Numbered from the stretch's first letter, positions 21,601 through 33,331 are shown. The stretch: DNA of 64,000 bases from Undaria pinnatifida (GCA_012845835.1 JABAKD010000029.1:4676000-4739999), one strand, 5' to 3'. Numbers and translations: made by a program. The notes: generated by a model from the sequence alone, not told the origin.

Positions 21601-22639
21601 TCATCACTCTCTCTATCTTGCATCATAAGGTCGAAAATGTCCCATTCTACGGCATACGTCTCAGTCTTCACGTCAGAAATGCTCTGGGGTCGATAAATCC
21701 ATGCCGTACTTGAAGCACACGGAGTGGGGTGGGATAATGCAGTCTCAAACTCAAGCTCCAACTCCATGGGGGAAGCCATCACAACGCTCAAAGGTTGTAC
21801 GAGGTTGTTTCCACTACGAAAAACCGGGGAGGACATGCAGGCAGCAGACACGAATGCACTCTCACGCGAAGCACCAACTGCACCAACTGGCATCGGTGGG
21901 TTGCAAGCAGAAGACTCGGGGGCACTCTCATTCGCTACATCCACTGGCAACGGAGGAGGGGGGAGTCGGGTAGCGTAAAGGGAGTCGTTTGGCGATCCCC
22001 GAATAAGGCGGATCCTTCCCGCTTGTGTACCAGTGGGGTTTACAGAACAGGAGGTTACGTGTGCCACCTTCCAAATCGAGAAAATGTTAAAGCCAAGCCA
22101 CGGAGTGCGAACCACATCTTGCACACACACCACAACGCCCTCCGGGATTCCGTGTTTATCTAATGGGTGAAAACCTGAATGGACGTTCCCGATTGCCTCT
22201 ACTCTGATCAACCCTGAATCGCCTATCTGTATGTACCGGTCGGTGGGGTGGCGAATGTTGTTCATGCCCCCTTTGTTGTTGGTCATCAAGACACTTGATT
22301 CTGAGTCCGCATCCCATTCTTCGCTACCATACGGCCTAGGTTGCCCCGGGGTGAACCGAAGGGTGCTAGCAACACGTGTAATCAACGGTGGCTCAACACG
22401 TCCTACAACGCTACCACGCACCACACCATTACGATCTACAACAACAGAATCGCTGGACTCAGACTTGCCTATTTTCACACTACGTGCGATGACGAGCTGC
22501 AGAGGAGCTCCGCTGGCTCGAGCTGCGCCGGGAGTCGGAGAAGAGAGAGTTGCAGTAGAAGAGATAGACGTGGCAGGAGGCGTGCCCTTTTGCTGTTCTT
22601 GGTGTTGTAGGAATGCTGGTGATCTGGGGTATGGGGAGC
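21601..22639 (-). pseudogene. pol: Copia-1 protease and flanking polyprotein
   Basis: An open minus-strand frame (start of block near 22639, stop at 21483) contains a degraded aspartic protease. WDADSESS stands where the active site WILDSGAS is expected, so the DSGA motif is altered to DSES; it is followed by MTNN and, later, VQDVVRTPWLGFNIFSI, the usual 'L.DVL.VPGL..NLFS' strand. Upstream (22340-22639) the sequence is rich in Ser, Thr and Pro, typical of the gag-protease spacer. Downstream, a divergent stretch leads into the pre-integrase. The block ends abruptly at 22639, where the neighbouring gag sequence is inverted. Confidence 0.8.
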
Positions 22640-23025
22640 GCGACCAAACGTACACCTACTGCGCGCACCACAGCGAGGGGCAAGGCCACAACACCCCCGA
22701 ATGCATCGTCATGCGTCGAGAATTCGACATATACTGCGCACGGCGACTTCCATAAATACCTGCAGACGCGGGGACTCGGGCGGTACGCCGGACGCGGAGG
22801 AGGGCGCGAGGCGGAAGGTAAATATCGACAGCAACCGTACCCAAACGACTCGGGTGCGCGTTGGAGTCGGGGCCACCCGCCGGAGCAGCAGAGAACGCCG
22901 CCGCCAGGACACGGGCCCGGGCCTCGCGGGTATGTGAACCGCTTCCCCGGAGGACGTGGCCACGAGAACCGGCGTCATCCTTCGGCCGGGCGCGGCCGAG
23001 GCCGGGGCGAGTGCTTCGGGCAGAT
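22640..23025 (+). pseudogene. gag: Copia-1 gag C-terminal piece with zinc knuckle, inverted in place
   Basis: The plus strand reads DQTYTYCAHHSEGQGHNTPE and then C, a C-x2-H-x5-GH-x4-C knuckle that binds RNA in capsid proteins, then MRREFDIYCA. After a one-base shift, a Gly/Arg-rich tail follows (GRYAGRGGGREAEG, RGYVNRFPGGRGHE, SAGRGRGRGE). Orientation is opposite to the adjacent protease block. It is the missing C-terminal partner of the gag N-terminal piece ending at 45807: both meet at a shared GCGACC. The right edge abuts satellite DNA. Together this marks rearrangement breakpoints. Confidence 0.7.
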
Positions 23026-25401
23026 GCATATCATATCGTCCCGGACCATTCATACCCATTGGGTACTGTTTCATCAAAATGACCATCACGCCTGTTGGAT
23101 CTCCAGGTATGTCGAAAACGTTACTGAATCCAAAACCACATACGGTAAAGGAAAACGAATACCACACACCTTACATAGAACATGTGAAGAAACTATTAAT
23201 ATTAATAGTTAAAAAGCCAGCCAACAAAAATGCTTCACTCAACCACGGCTAACGATCCTATCCGAACACACGTCGAGCAACAGGCCCACGAACTGCCCCG
23301 ACCCCAAACCCACTACACCTAGGTACGACGAACCAACATACACCCGCTACAACATCTCATAATATAGCATATCGTCCCGGACCATTCATACCTATTGGTT
23401 ACCGTTCCATCAAAATAAAGGTTACGCCTGTTGAATGTCAAGGTATCCAAACTCAATATGCCGAATCCAAATTCACATAAAGAAAAGAAAGGCCGCATGC
23501 CACACACCATATTTAGAACAAGCAAAAAAACTAGTCTCCAAGCCACACTGAAAAAATGCTTCACTTACCGACGGCCAACGATCCTATCCTAACACACATC
23601 GAACAACAAGCCCACGAACTGCCCCGGTCTTAAACTCACTGCACAAAGGTACGACAAACCAACATACACCCACTACCCCATCTCACATCATATAATATCG
23701 TCCCGCGGAATATCATATACCCACTACACCTTCTCACATCATATAACATCGTCCCGGACCATTCATACTCATTGGGTACCGTTCCATCAAAATGACGGCT
23801 ACGTCAGTTGGATGTCAAGGTACTCAAGTCGTAGTGCCGAATCGAATTCACATACATACGATAAAGAATGACCGCATTCTACACACCATGCGTGGAACAA
23901 ATGAAACAACGAGTGTCCGAGCCAGCCAGCCAGAATGCATCACTTACCGACGGCCAACGACCCTATCCGAATACACGTCGAACAGCAGGCCAAAGGACTG
24001 TCCCGACCCCAAACCCACTACACCTAGGTACGACGAACCAACATATACCCACTACCCCATCTCATACCGTATCGTATCGTCCCGGACAATTGATACCCAT
24101 TGGGTGCTGTTTCAATAAAATGACTATTACTCCTGTTGGGTACCAAGGTATCCAAAAAAAAAATACAAAATCCAAAACCACACACGGTAAAGAAGAACCG
24201 CATTCCACATACCTTCTTTAGAACAAGTGAAACAACTAGTCTGTAAGCCAGCCAGCAAAAATACTTCACTCACCGACGGCTGAAGATCCTATCCGAACAC
24301 ATATCGAATAACAGGCTCACGAACTGCCCCGACCCTAAAAGCACTAGTCTACACCTAGGTACGACGAACCAACATATACCCACTACACCACCTCATATAA
24401 TATCATATCGTCCCGGACCATTCATACCCATTGGGTACGATTCCATCAAGATGACGGTTACGCCTATTGGTTCTCAAGGTATCCAAAGTCAATATACCTA
24501 ATCCAAACCAACATACGGTAAAGAAGACCGCATTCCACACCCCATACTTAGAACAAGTGATAAAACGAGTGTCTAAGCCAGCCAGCCAAAATGCTTCACT
24601 TACCGACGGCCAACGATCACATCTGAACACACGTCGAACAGCAGGCCCACGAACTGCCCCGACCCCAAAATCACTAAACCTAGATACGACGAACCAACAT
24701 ATATCCACTATCTCATATCATATCATATCATATCGTCCCGGACCATTCATACCTATTGATTGGGTACCGTTCCATCGAAATGACGGTATCATAAAGTTTT
24801 GTATATCAAGGTATCATCAAAACTTATACCTGGTACAGAACACAAAACCTCACACGGTAAAATATTGCAGCATTCCACATACAGTACTTAGAACAAGTGA
24901 AAAATATTGTCTACAAGTCAGCCGGCGAAAATGCTTGCTTTACCGACAGCTAACGATCTTCTTCCAACACACAACGAACACCAGGCCCACGAACTACCCC
25001 GCCCCTAAAACCACTACAAATAGGTACCTACAACCAACATATACCCACCACCCATCGTATATCGTATCGTATCGTCTATGACCAATCATACCCGTTGGGT
25101 ACCGTCCTTTCGAAATGACGGTTGCGTCAATTGGACGTTAAGCTATCCAAACCAAACATTTACCGAATCCAAAACCACATAGGGTGAAGAAAAACCGCAT
25201 TCCACACACTATACTTTGAAGAAGTGTAAAAATTAGTGTCCAAGCCAGCCAGCAAAAATTCGTCCGTTACCCACCGCTAACGACCCTTTCCGAACGCACA
25301 CATAACAGCATCTTTCCGAAATGCCCCGACCCCAAAACAAGTACACCTAGATACGACGAACCAACGTATACCCACTACCCCATGTTATTATACCATATCA
25401 T
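23026..25401 (+). repeat. 325-bp satellite array, plus orientation (about 7 monomers)
   Basis: Tandem, diverged monomers of about 325-330 bp. Diagnostic pieces are TCGTCCCGGACCATTCATAC, CCCATTGGGTACCGTT, CGCCTGTTGGAT, GAACAAGTGAAACAACTAG, CCGACGGCCAACGATCC, ACTGCCCCGACCCCAAA and TAGGTACGACGAACCAACAT. Monomer joints hold a variable short (TATCA)n run. The array starts in mid-monomer at the gag breakpoint and is interrupted at 25402 by Copia-2. Confidence 0.95.
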
Positions 25402-25833
25402 TGTGAATAGCCTGTGAACACAATAGTTGTGTGGAGGCTCTTTCATCTATGCGAAGAGATGCAGAGGTGGCACCGAATTGTCTGTTAAGATCACTTGTGA
25501 TAAGAAAGAAAAGGGATAGTTTGGAAAGGGCGCTTGAGGCTAAAGAGCGAAGAAGATAAAGAAGAAGAAGGGAAAGAAGGAAGAGAAGGGAGAGTGGTCA
25601 TGGTGGGTTGCATCACTACTTGATCATCACGGAACAATGCCCGTAGTCGGTAGAATACCGGGACAACGGGACAACCTTAACATACTCAAATCTACGTTTA
25701 CATCTAAGTGCCACCGAAGATTTAACATAAGATTCAACGTAAGATTCAGGTGCATATCATATTCGTGCGAATAAACTGCTTGAATAGACTGAGCATTAAC
25801 TTAGCTTTGAATCTAAGGTTCATCCTCTCAACA
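25402..25833 (-). repeat. Copia-2 3' LTR
   Basis: Homologous to 29756-30173 with scattered substitutions and indels. The minus strand starts TGTTGAGAGG and ends GGCTATTCACA. A GGGGGCG purine tract lies just before it (plus 25834-25840). Confidence 0.93.
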
Positions 25834-27379
25834 CGCCCCCATAATGCAAAGTCAGATCGCTGCCTCATACGTAAAAATCAAATTCGTAAAAATCAAAAAC
25901 AATGGGTCACATATTCTGTCCTGTGTATCAACCGCGGCAATATGGATGTATCCATGTTATTCACACATTTACCAAAAAAAATCCTCACAAAGAAACATAC
26001 GCACAAAAATCTATGCTTGGTGTAATTAGCAGCGATAAATACCCTAGAAGATAAAACGCAAAGATACGTCTACTAGGTTTTAAGCACGCTTACTGAATTG
26101 CACCAAATAGATAAAAAATATAAAACAAATAAAGAGAATTGTGGAAAAGTGTCCATCACGACAAAATGAAACATTCTCGTTATTCAATTTTGTTTTTGTG
26201 TACTCACGTATTTCCGTACTAAAAAATAAGAAACAGATAGAATTACGAATACTGATCGTACTGTAATAGACCATAATGGGTAAAGTCATAGTCCATCAAC
26301 GAGCTATATCTTGAAAAAGAAAAATCAAACAAACAAACAAAGGTCACTCTGCTGTGAATTTACCACGTCACATCAATATGATCCTAGGATACGCAAAGTA
26401 CAATAGACTGTCTGATACTAATCGTACGCTGAAGAGCACAATATTTACAGTCTTTGTGAGCCTTTACTCCATAATGCTGGAATATATACTCGTACGCATT
26501 TTCGGTAGAACATAGCATATTGCTGTACGATCGTTTACTTAAGTTCATACGACTCATAGTTCCACCTTTACTTACGTTACTGGAGAGCAGTTGTAACTTT
26601 CTTTATACAAATAACTGCTGCACGAAGTAATTTTCCCTACTTTAATATCAATTTCAACCCGTGTCACCGATCCAAGCTGAAAATGCTAAAGAAGAGCTGG
26701 GAAACAGATAAGGGAAAATGTTGTGATGCGATGTGTACGTCGGCTTTGTTATTCCCCGGCCCATTGCAGTATTGTAGCTGAATTATAATAAGATAATCGT
26801 TTCGTCGGTACATTGCCTATTTGGTTGTGCGGAACGCGTTTCTCTGTCCTCGGTACATCACGGTTTGTTGGTGATTGAAAATGCCGATAGCACAGAGCAG
26901 AATTAGATTTCTTCTCTCTTATGAAACGCCGCAATCTTGTATCGAACTCCATAAAGCATGCTTTTGTCGATCATGGAGGTTGCCTGAGATAGTGTACAAA
27001 GTAGTCGCGATTGTCAAAGGCGGTCTTGCGAGCCGGAGTTGTAGTTGCGATTCAGGGTGTCGGAGCTTAAAAGGAGTTCTCCGTGCTAAAGTCGTTGATC
27101 TTCGAGCAGAGGTCGCTGACGGATTGCATTCTTCCGCTTGTGGTGAGGCCATAGGTTGCGCGTAGGAATTGGGTACCGAAATAGATACTGGATGTTTTTT
27201 TTTATCCATTCCAACAGCCCTTGTTACTATGAAACGGTCTCGAACTGCTGTTTCGGAAATCCTTGGTGTTGTAGGGCCAGCTGACGCGCTCTTACTTGAG
27301 AAGTAGCCGAGTCTGCTGTTGGTAGAACGGAAGGCGGCTCTTCGACGAAGGAGGCTTCTTCTACCCTGCTGTGATGGTC
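25834..27379 (-). other. Copia-2 3' interior, non-coding or too decayed
   Basis: AT-rich sequence with many stops. A 96-codon minus-strand frame (26919-27209) is Ser/Thr/Arg-rich like a Copia linker but has no diagnostic motif. The reverse transcriptase and RNase H expected here are not visible on either strand. Confidence 0.5.
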
Positions 27380-27620
27380 GGTATATTTCGCATGTACGCG
27401 TATCCTAGCAGGTTAGTACTCACCAGTTTTATACGTTCGCTGGAAAGGTTAGGCCGCAATGTCTTACGGTGTTTCTGTTTAGTGCTCTTTTTGAATTTGC
27501 ACGTATCGCATGCCGATAAAGTGGCTGAAAAAATTTCCTACACTCTGGGATATTGTTCCCCCTGACCATCACCTGCCCATTGGGATGACCCACCCTCCTG
27601 TGCCCGATGTTAGCTGGAAA
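27380..27620 (-). pseudogene. pol: Copia-2 pre-integrase and start of integrase
   Basis: Minus-strand pieces read RRVGHPNGQVMVR (the 'H..LGH' part) and then, in a shifted frame, CDTCKFKKSTKQKHRKT, which is the second Cys pair of the Copia pre-integrase zinc site. VSTNLLGYAY may be the start of the integrase core ('V.TDLLG'). Stops and frameshifts are frequent and the rest of integrase is lost. Confidence 0.65.
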
Positions 27621-27642
27621 GGTTTCAGGCGGGGAAGTAGCT

Positions 27643-28122
27643 TCAGTAGCAGTTGAAGCGTGAATAGCGAGGACGGTTCCGGTTTAAAAATGTTTTGCCA
27701 AAAATGGTCGGAAACGCTGTCTCAGGTGTTCGGCTCGTAGCATCAGTGGTGAGGTCGAGATGATGCAGAGAAGAGCAGTGGCTGTCTTTGCGTAGGGGTA
27801 TAGCAAATGCACCCATGTCCAGATACGAATTCGTGGCGATGATCATAGTGACCCCTCTCGTAGCTGCTAACCCCCCAAAAAATAGGTACCTGTCTAGCCC
27901 AGGTACGACCGCGACAGGAAGCTGCACCGAGTGCTTAGAGCCTACATGGTCCAACACTTGGACGAACAGAACCCCTTGACCAACGCCATAAAGGCGATGG
28001 TATCGCGCTACGTTGATTGGTACGGCAGGGTCCAGCTGTGCGTAGTGGTTCATTTTAAGTTCAATGCCCGGTAGAAACTGACCGTCGATGAAGTGGCTAG
28101 AAGCTCCGCTGTCCGCAGTCAT
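27643..28122 (-). pseudogene. pol: Copia-2 aspartic protease
   Basis: An open frame of about 160 codons starts MTADSGASSHFID, an intact Copia protease active site (DSGAS.H). Further on, PVAVVPGLDRYLFFGGLAA matches the 'VPGL..NLFS' strand that completes the fold. The protease would cut the polyprotein into mature parts. The frame closes at 27643 before the integrase. Among the Copia pieces in this window it is the best preserved enzyme domain. Confidence 0.82.
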
Positions 28123-29607
28123 GGAGAAGTCGACGGGCTGCGCATGTTGATAGGAGGTGCAGCGATGAAAGAATAGCCTATACCAGCTGGACGTGAGGAT
28201 GGACAGGGAGGAGTCGCGAAGGACGTACAGGTAGCTGCTGTAGTCGCAGGCGCAGTAGTGGATGGAGCATGTATCCCTGGGACGTAAGCTTCCATTTGTG
28301 TTGTTGAAGTTGGAGTTGTGGCGGTGTTGGTAAGAGCACTGTGATTGTTATTATGCCGACCATTTTGCTGACCAAGACGAGGGCGACTTGTTACGTTGTC
28401 GTCCCGCATTTGAGACCGACAGTCGCCATTATCGTGGCGATCGGTATTATGCATTGAATTTGTTGGAGGTGTTGGGGGAGGTTTTGTCCACGGCATCGTT
28501 CCCTTGCGTTTAACGCAATTTTGGAATCGATGGCCTGGCTTTTTGCAGTGTGAACGTGTCACTAATGCTGAGGGTGTTGACGTGACTACCATAGCAGACT
28601 CACGCCCCTTCGCTTTTCTCGAAGGCCCGTTTCGCAAAGCTCTATTTTCGTTCATATTGCGCATTGTTATCACAGCTCAGTTGAGTATGAAGTCATCATC
28701 TTCTGCGGCGCTATATATTATTTGCAGGTGCTCATCCGTGAGTCCTTTCCGCACTATGTCCAATGTGCTGTCATCGTTGAATGCCTCTCCCATGTCAACC
28801 AATTCATCCAGTAAATAGTATACTTCATTGATAAATATGCCTGGGTCTTGCCCATCCGTCATGACCATATGAGTTAGTTGTTGTTTGAGTAAACGTCTAC
28901 GTTGGCCGGTGGAATTTTGATATTTTCTAATCATACCATCCCAAGCATCCTTCCCATTCGCAAGTTTACTAGTTTCGGGTTGAATTGTAGAAGAAAGCTG
29001 GCCGCAGCTCCCGATGTGCTTAGGAAAAAGAAGTCGAACAGAAGACGATTGTCGCAGTGCCAGTGCTTGATGTCTTCCAAATTCGAGATGTTGTCATCCG
29101 TGGCCCATAAAGCTGATGTTGCGGCTGGGAGTGTAGAATTCCTGAAGATGAAGGTAGCAGATGCGCCGTGTGCACGGGAGTACTCCCTGCACTCAGCTGT
29201 AGATTTTCTGCTACTCCAACCGGGGGTGTTTCCCCGGACTGAGTGTCCGTTTCGTCAGCGGCCTGGCTGCGAGTTACAGCTCGTGAGGGCCTACCTCTTA
29301 TAGAAGATGGACAAAGTCTGATTTGTTTGGGCTCGGGGCAAAGACGCCCTTCCAGGATATCAGAGATCCCGGCGTGACGCATACTTATCACAGGCTCAAA
29401 CGTGCGTTTCCATACGTCGAACGTAAGCCCATTATACTTGCTGAGAGCTCTAACGAGCTTGTCTACCGCATCACCTTTTTTCGTGGACTCTTCCATGGTC
29501 GTGCTGATGCTGACGCTGATGCTGATCGCTGATGCTGATGCTGCTCGCTGATGCTGATGGCTGATGCTGATGCTTCTCGCAGATGCTGATGTTGGTGATG
29601 ATGCCAA
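28119..29607 (-). pseudogene. gag: Copia-2 gag
   Basis: The N-terminal part (29020-29607) has a Ser-rich leader encoded by a GATGCT microsatellite, then LSKYNGLTFDVWKRTFEPVI and DILEGR, the usual Copia gag start ('L.G.NF..WK......L'). The central UBN2-like domain is at 28677-29000 (KLANGKDAWDGMIRKYQNST, DPGIFINEVYYLLDEL, DIVRKGLTDEHLQII). The C-terminal frame (28119-28673) contains SHCKKPGHRFQNCVKRK, a zinc knuckle whose first Cys appears lost, then a Thr/Pro/Asn-rich tail. Gag forms the virus-like particle. Stops between the three blocks make it a pseudogene. Confidence 0.85.
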
Positions 29608-29645
29608 TTGTGCTCGCTGATGCTGATGCTGATGCTGATGTTGTA
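29490..29645 (+). repeat. GATGCT-type microsatellite within Copia-2 gag leader
   Basis: Imperfect repeats of GCTGATGCT. On the minus strand they encode Ser-Ile-Ser and His-Gln runs at the N-terminus of gag. Confidence 0.9.
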
Positions 29646-29739
29646 GCCGGCTTATTGGAGGTTTGTATCAAACTTCCCGGTAAGATGTGACAAACTTCAA
29701 TGAGATGTCGCTTGGTGCCGATCGATGTTTATATCGAAG

Positions 29740-29755
29740 GTCGAGGCTCATAACC
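29740..29755 (-). promoter_or_regulatory. Possible tRNA primer-binding site of Copia-2
   Basis: Directly after the 5' LTR the minus strand reads GGTTATGAGCCTCGA. It resembles the Met-tRNA-type site (TGGTATCAGAGC) common in Copia elements, with mismatches. Confidence 0.35.
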
Positions 29756-30173
29756 TGTGAATAGCCTGGTTGTGTGCAGCCTCTGTTTTCTATGCGAAGA
29801 GATGCAGAGGTGGCACCGAAGTGTTTGTTAAGGTCACTTGTGATAAGAAGAAAATGGATACTTTGGAAAGTGCGCTTGAGGCCAAATAGAGAAGAAGAAG
29901 AAGAAGAAGGGAAAGAAGGGAGAGAAGGGACAGTGATCATGGTGGGTTGCATCACCGCTTGATCATCACGGAACAATGCCCGTAGTCCGGTAGAATACGG
30001 GGATAGCGGGACAACCTTAACATACTCAAATCTACGTTTACATCTATGTTGCACTGAAGATTCAACGTGAAAATTAACGCAAGGTTCAACTGCATATCAT
30101 ATTCGTGCGAATAGACTGCTCGAATAGACTGTGCGTTAACTTAGATTTTAAACCAAGGTTCATACTCTCAACA
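29756..30173 (-). repeat. Copia-2 5' LTR
   Basis: Partner of 25402-25833. It contains a GAA/GAAG-rich purine stretch on the plus strand (about 29880-29930) and a conserved GATCATCACGGAACAATGCC. Confidence 0.93.
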
Positions 30174-30550
30174 ATCATATCCTCCTGGACCATATACACC
30201 CATGGGGTACTGCTTCATCAACACGGCTATTACACCTGTTGGATCTCAAAGTTTTCAAAAAAGAGGTACCGAATCCAACACCACATACGGTGAAGGAAAA
30301 CCGCATTCCACACACGATACTTAGAACAAGTGAAAAAACTAGTGTCCAAGCTAGCCAGCCAAAATGCTTCACTTACCGATGGCCACCGATCGTATCTGAA
30401 CACATATCGAACAGCAGGCTCACTAACTGTTCCGCCCCAAAATCACTACACCTAGGTACGACGAACCAACATATAACGACTACGCCATACCGTATCATAT
30501 CATAGCTTGCTGGACCATTGATATCCATTCGGTACTGTTTCATCAAAATA
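30174..30550 (+). repeat. Satellite array continued after Copia-2
   Basis: Slightly more than one monomer in plus orientation, in phase with the part left of Copia-2. It ends abruptly at the MITE; the sequence right of the MITE is not satellite. Confidence 0.9.
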
Positions 30551-31033
30551 GGGCCTCACCCATTATGCGGGCATAGTTATTGACAAATTTGGCTCTAGAG
30601 GCGATAGGAAAAGACATGAGTTAAATTTTGGGCCAGGGGGTGACAAAACAGGCGAAATGTAGAGCAATACGGTGGCAAATCAAGCGAAGTGTAGCATAGC
30701 GTGCCTATGCCACACTAGTTTAGGCATCGGGTGGGTTCACAGCTGGGGAACGATTCTCAATTAGCGTTGGGAGTCGCGAGCCGGGCCTCATACGTAAACA
30801 CACCAACATCGATTGACTTTAGCGGTGAAAATTTAGCGTAATCTGCTGCTTGCTGCGTACAAGTCTTTCGCTGTTGTCCGCATTCATAACGGAAAAAAAT
30901 ATACAAAAAAATAGCGCCTGGTTGCCAAACCTTTGGCATAATTGGGAAAAGTGGCGATAGTTTGCATATTGGGGCACTAGCCACCCCGAAAAGAGGGCCA
31001 AAAAAACAAACAAACGCATAATGGGTCAGGCCC
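30551..31033. mobile_element. TA-flanked MITE, 483 bp
   Basis: Terminal inverted repeats GGGCCTCACCCATTATGCG (30551-30569) and its complement at 31015-31033 match at 18 of 19 positions. TA flanks both ends (30549-30550, 31034-31035). There is no coding capacity. This size and structure fit a mariner/Stowaway-type miniature element. Confidence 0.78.
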
Positions 31034-31035
31034 TA

Positions 31036-31867
31036 CCGTGTATATATCTAAGGGTGGCTGTCGCTAATAAGGATTTACATGTCCTTGAACCATACCCATG
31101 GTTCTTCTCTGCCAAAAACAAAATATTTTGCTTGGTCGAGACTCGCGTGCATGCTGCGCTCGGGATGCCTGCCACCCTCACCGCGCTCGGCGCCCGCTTC
31201 CAGGCTTTCCCCGCTCTATGTTCCTGTGACGTCCGTCTCCCGCGCGGATAAGTGCAAGTCGTGCCCTGTGGCGCTCGTTTCAACACTCGGCTGCTCCCGG
31301 CCTCTACCCACCAGCCTCTTCCTGCTGGCATCCGCTCTGTTCAGAAATATTTTACCGGGATGGAAGGGCTCCGCATAGGTGCCGCCATACGCCGGCACCC
31401 ATGCTCCGGAAAGGGCAGGGCAACACTTCAATTTGTTCGATTCAACCCTTCCTTGGTAGAGTAAAAAAATTACCCACACACAATCATTGTTTGCGCGTAC
31501 AGTATGTAAGTAAGGTAATGCCAACGGTTCGATATAGACTAACAATCACAACAATGTACTGTAATTAATAGCTAGCATTTTAACAGCGAATCCGATTCGA
31601 GTTTCATTCATCAGATTTCGATCGGATAAATCCGAGCAAACACCCCCTGACCCTTTAGTCTGGCGACGAAACATCTCGGGTGTGTTTCTTATTATAGGTT
31701 TACACGATCAAGCAGCCGGGGGCAGTAAGGTGACTGACCATGTCCGCTGCGAATGATTAGAGAAGTTGTACATGGACCATTGCTTTCCAAAACAGTCTGA
31801 TTTACCCCCTTGAAGGATTTATTGTTTCCACGCACATATAGAGCTGCCCCAAGCGCACGCCTCCCCT
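31036..31867. other. Unassigned; GC-rich frame with one stop
   Basis: A plus-strand frame from 31021 to 31464 has a single internal TAA near 31249 and a Cys/Arg/Pro-rich product without recognisable motifs. The overlapping frames are equally open because the stretch is GC-rich, so coding is not supported. The rest is non-coding. Confidence 0.3.
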
Positions 31868-32226
31868 CCCCCCCCCCTACCCCCGATCCCCTTTTGATCG
31901 AAACCAGCCCCCCACGTCCTTAACAAGTCTGCCCTCCCTCCGCCGGTTATTCGACTCACAGGTTTCACTTAATAAACTGATGCATTTCCTTCTACAGCTA
32001 GCTGTCAGATGTTGTCCCTTCAGAAATGGGTTTTATAGTTTCCGCGCACAGACTGCCTAACATCACCCTGTTGACCCTGATAGCTACACTGTAGTTGCAA
32101 GGGGAGTCGCCGACCTATATCCTTAATGAGGACACACAACTCGTAATACGCGCGATCGGAGTATCACACACAGCTTGCAAATATGAGTTTCGACATAATA
32201 TTCGATATCACAGCTGGAATGTATTC
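31868..32226 (+). repeat. C/G-tract interspersed repeat, copy 1
   Basis: Shares TGTCAGATTTTGTCCC-type sequence, GTTGACCCTGATAGCTACAC, CCTATATCCTTAATGAGGAC and GAGTTTCGAC with the other copies. It starts at a C-run and ends at CAGCTGGAATGTATTCATA. Confidence 0.85.
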
Positions 32227-32227
32227 A

Positions 32228-32540
32228 TATATATCCCCCCCCCGCGCCCCCCTCCAAACCCGCTCGCTTTTGATCAAAACCAGGCCCCCGCTTTCCCTTC
32301 ACAGCTGTCAGATTTTGTCCCCCTCAGAAACGGGTTTTATAGTTTCCGCGCACAGACTGACTAAAATCATCCTGTTGACCCTGATAGCTACACTGTAGTT
32401 GTAAGGGGAGTCGCCGACCTATATCCTTAATGAGGACACACAACTCGTATGCGCGCGATCGGAGTATCACACACAGCTTGCAAAGATGAGTTTCGACGAA
32501 ATCTTCGATCTCACAGCTGGAGTGTATTTAAATTTTTATA
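32228..32540 (+). repeat. C/G-tract interspersed repeat, copy 2
   Basis: Starts at a C-rich tract and ends at GCTGGAGTGTATTTAAATTT, the same terminal position as copy 1, with a shorter upstream part. Confidence 0.85.
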
Positions 32541-32757
32541 ATATATTTCGACGAAATCTTTGATTTCGACGAAATCTTCGATCTCACAGCTGAATTCAAT
32601 CAGGGTCAACAGGATGATTTTAGTCAGTCTGTGCGCGGAAACTATAAACCCGTTTCTGAGGGGGACAAAATCTGACAGCTGTGAAGGGAAAGGGGGGCCT
32701 GGTTTTGATCAAAAGCGAGCGGGTTTGGAGGGGGGCGGGGGGGGGGGGGGGGAGGGG
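32541..32757 (-). repeat. C/G-tract interspersed repeat, inverted partial copy
   Basis: After a duplicated TTTCGACGAAATC stretch, the family continues in the opposite orientation and ends in a long G-run (about 32735-32753). Together with copy 2 it forms an imperfect inverted repeat. Confidence 0.8.
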
Positions 32758-33119
32758 CAATTATAATATGTAATAATACAACAGCAGTCATTTCAGATGA
32801 AATCGATCGGCGCAACTTGCTTGGGTATCGTATTGTTCCAGCAGCAGTAACACACCTCATTTCTATTCTTTTTCCCATCCCACTCAGTGTGATTATCGCA
32901 TTATTCTCGCCCTCCCAGTAATATAACTTTGATCCGGGGTCTTATAGCGGGATCCCCTTCCCCATCCCACTACGGTACCTGCCCTAACTTTTATCGCGAG
33001 GAGATTTCAGCATCAAACTCCCTGTTCGATTCGCGTCGATTTGTACCTATCTACGCTGATAGGATATTTCCCCAATTAATTAGTTTATCTTTTATCTCCC
33101 ATATATTTCAAAAACCTGA
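32758..33119. other. Non-coding, nothing recognised
   Basis: Mixed-composition sequence between the C/G-tract repeats and the tRNA-like repeat. No frame or motif stands out. Confidence 0.4.
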
Positions 33120-33300
33120 AGCCAACAAAGCCCACAACGGTGGTTATATAACTCAAGGACCAACGCTAGTATTAATAGTAGTAATAGCAGAAGTATTAGA
33201 AGTAGTAGTTGTGGTATTTGTAGCAATAGAAGTATAGGTATAAGTAGTAGCAATAGTAGTAGCAGTGGTGATATTAGTAGTAGTAGTCGTAGTAGTAGTC

Positions 33301-33331
<31 letters not shown>

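Larger units (their letters stand above)
5224..22639 (-). mobile_element. Copia-1: decayed Ty1/Copia LTR retrotransposon, main block
   Basis: Reading the minus strand leftwards from 22639 gives protease, pre-integrase, integrase, proline-rich linker, reverse transcriptase, RNase H, a purine tract and an LTR, the diagnostic Copia order (integrase before RT). The body is inflated by an 11-kb tandem array in the linker and a 1355-bp DNA transposon in the integrase. Gag and the 5' LTR are missing here; they lie at 22640-23025 (inverted) and 44266-45807 (plus strand). The bases left of the 3' LTR (AGTTG, 5219-5223) nearly match the complement of those left of the 5' LTR (CAACC, 44261-44265, complement GGTTG), as expected for one insertion with a 5-bp duplication. 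Frames carry stops and shifts throughout; the element is dead. Confidence 0.85.
25402..30173 (-). mobile_element. Copia-2: LTR retrotransposon inserted in the satellite
   Basis: A complete LTR-to-LTR element, 4772 bp, with homologous LTRs at 25402-25833 and 29756-30173, TGTTGA at the LTR start, and a perfect 5-bp target duplication ATCAT at 25397-25401 and 30174-30178. Removing it restores a continuous satellite monomer. Gag, protease and part of integrase are present (27380-29600). I find no reverse transcriptase or RNase H in the remaining 1.5 kb, so it would depend on another element for movement. Confidence 0.95.

Noticed and set aside
23039-25080. Similar short open frames in the plus-orientation satellite
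   Set aside because: Same reason: periodic shadows of the satellite monomer.
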